Positions 6,580-12,225 of a DNA stretch of 12,225 nucleotides are shown here, one piece after another. The position numbers were made by a program, and so were the translations under genes. The notes beneath the pieces are model-generated. The model saw nothing but the letters and a program-made list of their open reading frames with translations. It had not been told where the DNA came from and searched no databases. Numbering within the stretch: the stretch's first letter is position 1; every line of letters starts with the position of its first letter. The stretch is from Thiotrichaceae bacterium UBA7359. Lineage in GTDB: Bacteria; Pseudomonadota; Gammaproteobacteria; Eutrophobiales; Eutrophobiaceae. The stretch covers positions 1 through 12,225 of the forward strand of contig CAJJDJ010000195.1 in the NCBI GenBank assembly GCA_905182825.1, read 5' to 3'.

Positions 6580-7863
6580 CTATGACTGCAACTGCAACAT
6601 GTCTAAACTTGCTTCTTCACAAAGCTTATTTAATCTGAATTCTTCCAACTCAACTTCCATTGTCCAGCCACCTTTCTCATTCTCATCATCCTGCCTAACA
6701 GCTCCAATATCAAATAATTTTGCCCGTAATTGACCTGCGGTCACAGGTAGATTGAGATAATGCGGCTTTCTGTCTTGTCGTAATTGCTGCTCAATACCTT
6801 TTAACAATAACTCTAACCCTTCGCCAGTTTGCGAAGACAGCCATATTCTCATATGGGGATGGTTATCTGCCATTTCAATTCGCGCTGTTTGTTCTGTATA
6901 TTTATCTATCTTGTTATATATCTCTATTTGAGGAACATTTTCTGCACCAATTAACTCGATAACTTTATTAACTTCATTTATTCTTTGCTCTCGCTGATCA
7001 TGGTCAACATCGATGACATGTATTAATAAATCTGCTTCTTGGACTTCTTCCAATGTGGCTTGAAAAGATTCAACAAGATCATGCGGTAAATCTCGAATAA
7101 ACCCTACAGTATCCGTTAAAATGATATTCCTTCCAGAATCCATTTCGACTCGTCTCAATGTCGGATCTAGAGTCGCAAATAATTGATCGGCAGTCCTAAC
7201 ATCAGCACCAGTCAAGCGATTAAACAAAGTTGATTTTCCTGCATTAGTATAACCAACCAAAGAAATAACTGGCACATCATTTTTCTGACGTTGTTGTCTA
7301 CTCAAATATCGTTGCTTGCGTACTTTCTCCAAACGCTGATTAATCAATTTAATTCTAAAACCTACAAGCCGACGATCCGTTTCAAGTTGAGTTTCGCCCG
7401 GGCCACGTAATCCAATACCACCTTTTTGACGCTCTAGATGCGTCCAACCTCTGATTAAGCGTGAAGATAAATGCTGCAATTGAGCCAATTCAACCTGTAA
7501 TTTACCTTCATAACTTCGTGCACGCTGAGCGAATATATCCAGAATCAAACCGATTCTATCTATAACGCGCACTTTGATGTGATTCTCGAGGTTTCTCTCT
7601 TGTGCTGGTGTGAGCGGATGATTAACTATGACTACATTAGCATTCAATTGTTCAGCTTGTTCTTCGATTTCATTGACCTTACCTTTACCAACGAAGAATT
7701 GTGCATCAGGAAATTGTCGTGGAGCTTTAATTGAACCGATGACATCTAAGCCAGAGGAATCGACTAATTGAACAAACTCACTATATGCATCGTCAGTCGT
7801 AGATTTATAGAAATCAACATAAACGATTAAGGCGCGCTGAATGTCAGCAGATTGTGATTCCAA
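6580..7863 (-). CDS. hflX: HflX, ribosome-associated GTPase
   Basis: A 427-residue TRAFAC-class GTPase (E. coli HflX is 426) that binds the 50S subunit and splits stalled or stress-arrested ribosomes. The N-terminal HflX domain contains FFVGKGKVNEIEE (56-68) and HPLTPAQERNLE (82-93). The stretch VIDRIGLILDIFAQRA (100-115) through GGIGLRGPGETQLETDRR (148-165) is the family hallmark before the G domain. GTPase motifs: G1 GYTNAGKS (204-211), the T of ATLDPTLR (230-237) in the G2 region, G3 DTVGF (251-255), G4 NKID (317-320), G5 SSQTG (343-347). The start is a TTG at 7861-7863 with only a weak ribosome site (GGTAAG close by). An in-frame TAG lies five codons upstream, and the resulting length matches the family, so a longer start is excluded. 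It follows hfq by 27 nt. Confidence 0.96.
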   Translation of the reverse strand: MESQSADIQRALIVYVDFYKSTTDDAYSEFVQLVDSSGLDVIGSIKAPRQFPDAQFFVGKGKVNEIEEQAEQLNANVVIVNHPLTPAQERNLENHIKVRVIDRIGLILDIFAQRARSYEGKLQVELAQLQHLSSRLIRGWTHLERQKGGIGLRGPGETQLETDRRLVGFRIKLINQRLEKVRKQRYLSRQQRQKNDVPVISLVGYTNAGKSTLFNRLTGADVRTADQLFATLDPTLRRVEMDSGRNIILTDTVGFIRDLPHDLVESFQATLEEVQEADLLIHVIDVDHDQREQRINEVNKVIELIGAENVPQIEIYNKIDKYTEQTARIEMADNHPHMRIWLSSQTGEGLELLLKGIEQQLRQDRKPHYLNLPVTAGQLRAKLFDIGAVRQDDENEKGGWTMEVELEEFRLNKLCEEASLDMLQLQS

Positions 7864-7890
7864 ATGCTTACCAGACTAGATTAATTGAGG

Positions 7891-8136
7891 TCACGTTTCT
7901 TCGTTAGCCTCCTCGTCAGTACGGGGAAGCTTAACGCTTCTCGCTGGTACGATTGTTGAAACAGCATGTTTATAAACTAATTGGCTCACTGTATTTTTAA
8001 GTAATATGACGAATTGGTCGAAAGATTCTACCTGTCCTTGTAATTTTATCCCATTAACCAAAAATATAGATACTGGAATTCGTTCCTTCCTTAATAAATT
8101 TAAAAAAGGATCCTGCAATGAGTGACCTTTACTCAT
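7891..8136 (-). CDS. hfq: RNA chaperone Hfq
   Basis: An 81-residue Sm-fold protein that forms a hexamer pairing small RNAs with mRNAs. It is nearly identical to E. coli Hfq over the core: SLQDPFLNLLRKERIPVSIF (6-25), then LVNGIKLQGQVESFDQFVILL (26-46, Sm1) and VYKHAVSTIVP (54-64, Sm2 with the YKH proximal-face residues 55-57). The rim basic patch is kept as R16-K17-E18-R19. The C-terminal tail is short and acidic (RTDEEANEET), much shorter than the E. coli tail. The start has an excellent ribosome site (AAAGGAG, 7 nt before ATG). A 110-nt leader separates it from miaA, consistent with an hfq-proximal promoter or leader-based control. Confidence 0.98.
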   Translation of the reverse strand: MSKGHSLQDPFLNLLRKERIPVSIFLVNGIKLQGQVESFDQFVILLKNTVSQLVYKHAVSTIVPARSVKLPRTDEEANEET

Positions 8137-8246
8137 AAAGTTTCTCCTTTGAATTTAATTATTTTTTTATATTACTCGTTATATTCATGCGTGACTAATT
8201 ATGAGCACTTTGAATTAAGTATATTACAAATGAGAAAAATTTATGG
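8137..8246 (-). promoter_or_regulatory. 110-nt A/T-rich hfq leader with candidate Hfq-binding A tract
   Basis: The miaA-hfq gap is much longer than most spacings in this block. On the minus strand the mRNA would carry an A-rich run (AATATAAAAAAATAATTAAA, plus 8154-8173) immediately upstream of the AAAGGAG ribosome site, resembling the A-R-N repeats bound by the distal face of Hfq. The 9-mer AATTCAAAG occurs twice (plus 8147-8155, overlapping the ribosome site, and 8208-8216). CATAAT and TATACT -10-like hexamers are present, but none has a convincing -35. Autoregulation is known for E. coli hfq; here it is inference. Confidence 0.35.
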
Positions 8247-9173
8247 TTAATTGTGCAGATTTTTCAATATTTCAGAAAAAGCTCCGGTTTGATATGGATC
8301 GTACCATTCAGCATTACCTTCTGAACGACACCAAGTGATTTGACGTTTCGCAAGTTGTCTTGTAGCAATAAGGGCATAATCACACATTTCCTCATAGTTG
8401 CATTCGTCATTTAAATAACGCCAAACTTGTCTATAACCTACCAAACGCATAGAAGGTAAATTTAATGATAAGTCACTACGTCGATATAAGGCTTCAACCT
8501 CATCGACGAAGCCAGTCTTCAACATTTCTAGAAAGCGATGTTTGACTCGGTCGTGGAGAACTGAACGATCTTTAGGTGACAAGATGATTTTTTTAATAGG
8601 ATATGGAAATGGTTCTTTATGTTCTGCAAAGATTAAGGATGTTAATGTTTTATTTGTTATTTCATACACTTCTAACGCCCTCTGTATACGTTGCGAATCA
8701 TTTTCATTAATTCGATTTGCCGCATCAGGATCGATTTTTTTCAACCTCTGATGCAGACTCTTCCAACCACCGGCATCCGCCTCTGCCTCAATTCTTGCAC
8801 GTATCCTATGATTAGCTTCTGGTAATTTCGCCAAACCCTGTTCAAGAGCTCTAAAATATAGTCCTGTTCCACCAACGAGCACAGGAGTCTTATTTTTAGC
8901 CAAAATCTCTTTGATAGCCAAATTTGCGTCTTCTCTAAATTGTGCTGCTGAATAGGATTCCAGTGGATCACGAATATCAATCAATCGATGCGGAGCTTTT
9001 GCTAAGAGTTCTTTATCTGGTTTCGCTGTGCCTATGTTCATATCTTTGTAGATCATCGCAGAATCTACACTTATTATTTCACTATCAATATTTTCATGTA
9101 AACACAGGGCCAAATCTGTCTTACCAGTCGCGGTCGGCCCCATAATAAAAATGACACGTGGTGATTTCATCAT
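8247..9173 (-). CDS. miaA: tRNA dimethylallyltransferase
   Basis: A 308-residue cytosolic enzyme that transfers a dimethylallyl group from DMAPP to N6 of A37 in tRNAs reading UNN codons, the precursor of ms2i6A. The P-loop GPTATGKT is at 12-19. The catalytic-Asp segment SVDSAMIYKDMNIGTAKP is at 35-52 with Asp37. VGGTGLYFRAL (100-110) supplies the conserved Thr/Arg. DPDAANRINENDSQRIQRALEVYE (148-171) and the RLVGYRQVWRYL region further on are typical MiaA. Length fits the family (E. coli 316). The start is the first of two adjacent ATGs (9171-9173 and 9168-9170). Using the first gives an ATGA overlap with the mutL stop; the second gives TGATG. Either couples translation to mutL, and the local ribosome site is weak. 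Confidence 0.97.
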   Translation of the reverse strand: MMKSPRVIFIMGPTATGKTDLALCLHENIDSEIISVDSAMIYKDMNIGTAKPDKELLAKAPHRLIDIRDPLESYSAAQFREDANLAIKEILAKNKTPVLVGGTGLYFRALEQGLAKLPEANHRIRARIEAEADAGGWKSLHQRLKKIDPDAANRINENDSQRIQRALEVYEITNKTLTSLIFAEHKEPFPYPIKKIILSPKDRSVLHDRVKHRFLEMLKTGFVDEVEALYRRSDLSLNLPSMRLVGYRQVWRYLNDECNYEEMCDYALIATRQLAKRQITWCRSEGNAEWYDPYQTGAFSEILKNLHN

Positions 9174-10846
9174 ACTTCTGCATCTAAAATTAACGACAAA
9201 ATTTTAGAATCAAGCTTTTTCCATGGTAATAAATCAAATTCATGTGTCCTTTTTTCAAATGATGTGATTTCACTAATTAGTTTCGTCGTATTGCTGTCAT
9301 CTAATATTATTCCTGAATCATTAACATGTTGAGCAATTCTTTTAGCAATTACTGTATTTGTTTGATTTACGTATAAGGCGTCAAGTAGATTTTTAACTAG
9401 CGAAATCACATCAGAATAGATTAATACCGCTGGTATAGAGCGAATTAATATTTGAGTTGGAGTTATTTGCTCTAACTTAAAACCCCATTCTTCAATGCGG
9501 ATTACATTTTTGTTCAGAAACTTCAGGAGATCCATGTTCAACTCACAGGCCAAAGGTACAAGAATTGGCCTCATTATTATTGTCCGAGACAGGAAGTTTT
9601 TATATAAATATTGCGAAGTTATTAATTTTTTCGCTTTCATAATATCAATTAAATATTCATCACCATTGAACGTGGCAATTAGAAATTTATTTGATAGTAA
9701 TGATAAATATTTTGGTGGTGCTCTCTTACTTAAATCAATATCATTTTTTTTAGCACTTGATGTACTATATGCATTAGATTTTTTATTATTAGCTTTCTGA
9801 GCGTTTAATTCATTCGTGTTATAGTTATTATTATCATCTATTGTTCTTATTGGCTTTCTTAAGGTACCCAATAGACTACTGTAAATGAAATCATGTACAT
9901 TTCTAATTTCTGAAAATCTGACTTCCGATTTCGCTGGATGAACATTCACATCAACTAGTGAAGGGTCTATTTCAAAATGCAATACGTAACTGGGATAACG
10001 ACCTGTAGGAATGCGATCATCATACGCTAAACGTATCGCGTGATTCACATGTTTATCACGAACAATGCGCCCATTAAGATAAAAATACTGTCGGTCAGAT
10101 TGACTTCGAGATACATCACTTAACCCCAACCAACCCCATAAATGCATACTCTCTTTTGCTGTATCAAGTTGTACACTCTCATTAATAAATGTCCGTCCGC
10201 AAATACTAATGACACGTTGCTGTATTTCGTTATTACACTCAGGTAAATTAAATAAAGGGTTTCCATTATGTTTAATAAAAAAACCAATAGAAAAGTGACT
10301 TAAAGCAAACGATCTGATCAAAGACTGAATATGTAGATACTCAGTCTTTTCTGATTTTAAAAATTTACGACGCCCTGGTATAGAAAAAAATAATTCATTA
10401 ACTTCAACTGTCGTGCCTACCTCATGAGATGCAGGTTTTATTTGAAATTGATTATTGATAGCCCATGCATTTTCAGTACCTTTAAGCCGTGATATCATTT
10501 TAAATCGTGATACAGAGGCTATACTGGGAATAGCTTCTCCCCTAAAGCCCATACTAACTATCTGTGTCAGATCAGAAAATGTCGATAATTTACTCGTTGC
10601 ATGTGGTTGCAACGCTAACACAAGGTCATCCTTGTGTATCCCCTGTCCATTATCACGCACACGTATCAAATTTTTGCCTGCATCTTCAATATCGATAATG
10701 ATCTTAGTAGCTGATGCATCAATACTATTTTCAATTAATTCCTTCACCACAGAAGCCGGACGATCTATCACTTCACCAGCTGCAATTTGATTTGAAACTA
10801 AAACAGAGAGTTTATGAATGCGAGGAAAATTTTTACTATCTGACAT
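9170..10846 (-). CDS. mutL: DNA mismatch repair protein MutL (no endonuclease motif in C-terminal domain)
   Basis: A 558-residue homodimeric GHKL ATPase that links MutS mismatch recognition to strand incision. The N-terminal ATPase is intact: IAAGEVIDRPASVVKELIEN (21-40, catalytic Glu36, Mg-binding Asn40), DNGQGI (65-70), HATSKL (82-87), GFRGEAIPSIASV (100-112), GTTVEVNELFFSIPGRRKFL (144-163) and DVNVHPAKSEVRF (299-311, Lys306). A low-complexity Asn/Lys/Ser linker spans about 334-376. The C-terminal dimerisation domain (about 380-558) is diverged. Where endonuclease-type MutL carries DQHAAHER, this protein reads DIMKAKKL (401-408). No CPHGRP-like motif is seen near the end, where the text is EFDLLPWKKL. 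This resembles MutH-dependent MutL of E. coli (615 residues). No ribosome site is obvious before the ATG. It lies 56 nt after amiB and overlaps miaA. Confidence 0.95.
   Translation of the reverse strand: MSDSKNFPRIHKLSVLVSNQIAAGEVIDRPASVVKELIENSIDASATKIIIDIEDAGKNLIRVRDNGQGIHKDDLVLALQPHATSKLSTFSDLTQIVSMGFRGEAIPSIASVSRFKMISRLKGTENAWAINNQFQIKPASHEVGTTVEVNELFFSIPGRRKFLKSEKTEYLHIQSLIRSFALSHFSIGFFIKHNGNPLFNLPECNNEIQQRVISICGRTFINESVQLDTAKESMHLWGWLGLSDVSRSQSDRQYFYLNGRIVRDKHVNHAIRLAYDDRIPTGRYPSYVLHFEIDPSLVDVNVHPAKSEVRFSEIRNVHDFIYSSLLGTLRKPIRTIDDNNNYNTNELNAQKANNKKSNAYSTSSAKKNDIDLSKRAPPKYLSLLSNKFLIATFNGDEYLIDIMKAKKLITSQYLYKNFLSRTIIMRPILVPLACELNMDLLKFLNKNVIRIEEWGFKLEQITPTQILIRSIPAVLIYSDVISLVKNLLDALYVNQTNTVIAKRIAQHVNDSGIILDDSNTTKLISEITSFEKRTHEFDLLPWKKLDSKILSLILDAEV
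9744..9751 (-). repeat. A8 homopolymer in the mutL linker coding region
   Basis: Eight consecutive A residues on the coding strand span Lys-Lys-Asn codons (AAA AAA AAT) around MutL residues 366-368, in the poorly conserved linker. A one-base slip here would leave the ATPase domain intact but remove the dimerisation domain. Such tracts are common in AT-rich genes, so the functional meaning is uncertain. Confidence 0.5.
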
Positions 10847-10902
10847 GGACCGTATGATATGGCAGGTATTACTGAGTAGGTAGTCCTAAAGTATAAGTTA
10901 TA

Positions 10903-12204
10903 TTAGGTGCCACTACTTTTTGGAATACTTATGGTCTGCCCGGTACGAACCAAATCACCTTTCAAATCATTGTGTCGTCGTAAAGTATCCGTACTGATCT
11001 GATAGTGCTGTGCAATAGTCGAGAGCGTCTCGCCATATCCTATAATATGCTTTCGTGAAGCCAGCACAGTTCCTTCTGGAGCAAAGTCTCTAAAATAGCC
11101 ACGTAGCCCAACCATAATAGCATTTGCCATATTAGTACGATGTTTTTTACTCAATAATTTTCGTTCTTCACTCGGGTTAGAAATAAATGCCGTTTCAATC
11201 AATATTGAAGGAATATCAGGTGACTTCAATACCGCAAAACCGGCTGACTGCACTGTACGCTTGTGTACCTTACCAACGCTTTTTAGTCCTTTTAGTACAC
11301 GATCAGCAATATCAATACTAGCTTCAAGACTAGCAGTCTGTGATAAATCCAGTAACACCGAAGCCAGTACATCATCTTTATTATCTAAACTAACGCCACC
11401 TATCAAATCAGATGCATTTTCAGATTCGGCTATCCATTTAGCTGCTTCACTACTTGCTCCTCGTTTAGACAACACATAAACAGAAGAGCCTTGCACCTTA
11501 GGATCACGAAATGCATCTGCGTGAACGGACATAAATAAATCCGCCTTATATTCACGTGCTTTATTAATACGCTTACGAAGAGACATATAGTAATCGCCCT
11601 TACGAATCATCACCGCACGCATGCCATGTTCTTTATTAATAATGTCTACGAGCTCTTGAGAAATCTTCAACACTACATTTTTTTCATAGACTCCGCTTGG
11701 TCCCTCGGCACCAGGGTCTTCACCACCATGACCAGCATCTATAGCAACTATCACATCACGAGCTCTTTTTGATGCTGTAGTTTCTTGTTGAGCATTATTC
11801 CTTTTTGTTTCTTCCGAATCAGACTCATAAAGGTCAACGACAAGTCGATGACCATATTTTTTATTTGGTTTTAACTGGAATGTTTTATATTGAACAATTT
11901 TTTTCAGATCAAATACTATGCGAAGATCATCTTGATTACGCGTAGCTGAACGAATAGCTTGTAAATATTTATCTGCAGAGCCGGGCTGTATCAATTTTTT
12001 GGTCATTGATGTTTCCTTAAGATCGATAACCGTTCGATAAGGCGCTGATAGCTGTGTCAACTTATGTTTAACAGGTCCACTAATATCAAACACAATACGT
12101 GTGCTATCAGGCGCGGCCCAAACCCGCACATTATTAATTGTCACCGTCTCAGCGAAAATTGACGATGAGAAGAAAATGAAGATATTTAATAAAATAAAAC
12201 GCAT
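10903..12204 (-). CDS. amiB: AmiB-type N-acetylmuramoyl-L-alanine amidase with AMIN and LysM domains
   Basis: A 433-residue periplasmic zinc amidase that cuts the amide bond between MurNAc and the stem peptide during daughter-cell separation. In order: a signal peptide (residues 1-18, cleavage likely after SSSIFA), an AMIN domain (about 20-126) that targets the septum or peptidoglycan, an Amidase_3 catalytic domain (about 151-372), and one C-terminal LysM repeat (about 386-427, GYGETLSTIAQHYQIS...GQTISIP). Zinc and catalytic residues are visible as His159 (DAGHGGEDPGA), Glu174 (VYEKN), His228 (SVHADA) and Glu337 (LIETAFISN). The stretch around 270-296 (DNKDDVLASVLLDLSQTASL) corresponds to the autoinhibitory helix region regulated by EnvC/NlpD-type activators in the family. 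The ATG at 12202-12204 gives a clean signal peptide; the ribosome site (TTAGG, about 11 nt upstream) is weak. The upstream gene lies off the window. Confidence 0.96.
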   Translation of the reverse strand: MRFILLNIFIFFSSSIFAETVTINNVRVWAAPDSTRIVFDISGPVKHKLTQLSAPYRTVIDLKETSMTKKLIQPGSADKYLQAIRSATRNQDDLRIVFDLKKIVQYKTFQLKPNKKYGHRLVVDLYESDSEETKRNNAQQETTASKRARDVIVAIDAGHGGEDPGAEGPSGVYEKNVVLKISQELVDIINKEHGMRAVMIRKGDYYMSLRKRINKAREYKADLFMSVHADAFRDPKVQGSSVYVLSKRGASSEAAKWIAESENASDLIGGVSLDNKDDVLASVLLDLSQTASLEASIDIADRVLKGLKSVGKVHKRTVQSAGFAVLKSPDIPSILIETAFISNPSEERKLLSKKHRTNMANAIMVGLRGYFRDFAPEGTVLASRKHIIGYGETLSTIAQHYQISTDTLRRHNDLKGDLVRTGQTISIPKSSGT

Positions 12205-12225
12205 TTTTCGTTAAACCTAATTTAA

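Noticed and set aside
9495..9800. Plus-strand 101-residue frame opposite mutL
   Set aside because: Antisense to the MutL C-terminal domain and linker; its hydrophobic/Phe-rich content follows from the AT-rich Lys/Asn codons on the other strand.
10455..10790. Plus-strand 111-residue frame opposite mutL
   Set aside because: Antisense to the conserved MutL ATPase domain; no recognisable family or supporting context.
1..12225. CRISPR array, insertion sequence, prophage, tRNA or rRNA, or a new defence or biosynthetic system
   Set aside because: No spaced direct repeats, transposase or integrase sequence, or RNA-gene signatures were seen. All genes fit a conserved gammaproteobacterial housekeeping block plus one transporter.

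Overview
The window looks like a chromosomal segment of a low-GC (roughly 35-40% by eye) gammaproteobacterium, probably outside the Enterobacterales. The order amiB-mutL-miaA-hfq-hflX-hflK-hflC is the classic gammaproteobacterial 'hfl superoperon'. The continuation DUF2065-hisZ-purA is typical of gammaproteobacteria such as Pseudomonas relatives, which use a short-form HisG with a HisZ regulatory subunit. No species can be named from the sequence alone.

Layout: every recognised gene is on the minus strand, so transcription runs from high to low coordinates. It starts with amiB (10903-12204, periplasmic cell-wall amidase). Next come mutL (9170-10846, mismatch repair), miaA (8247-9173, tRNA prenylation, overlapping mutL by ATGA), hfq (7891-8136, RNA chaperone) and hflX (6580-7863, ribosome-associated GTPase). 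hflK (5347-6483) and hflC (4481-5347) are membrane SPFH partners of FtsH and are coupled by a TAATG overlap. They are followed by a 65-residue DUF2065 membrane protein (4204-4401), hisZ (3015-4196) and purA (1710-3002). A 405-bp gene-free AT-rich spacer (1305-1709) follows purA and holds a candidate minus-strand terminator. Beyond it is an LplT-family lysophospholipid transporter (12-1304), which probably belongs to a separate transcription unit that continues off the left edge.

Together the block covers cell-wall splitting (AmiB), DNA and tRNA quality (MutL, MiaA), post-transcriptional control and ribosome rescue (Hfq, HflX), membrane proteolysis control (HflKC), and entry points of histidine and adenine nucleotide synthesis (HisZ, PurA). 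Tight spacing and stop/start overlaps suggest one long operon with internal promoters. A candidate promoter and a perfect 18-bp palindrome precede hflK, and a 110-bp A-rich leader precedes hfq.

I did not find a previously undescribed system, mobile element, CRISPR array or RNA gene. The most notable departures from the expected are a MutL whose C-terminal domain lacks the usual endonuclease motif, the hflK palindrome, and the state of the LplT-like gene, a family often fused to acyltransferase/acyl-ACP synthetase domains.
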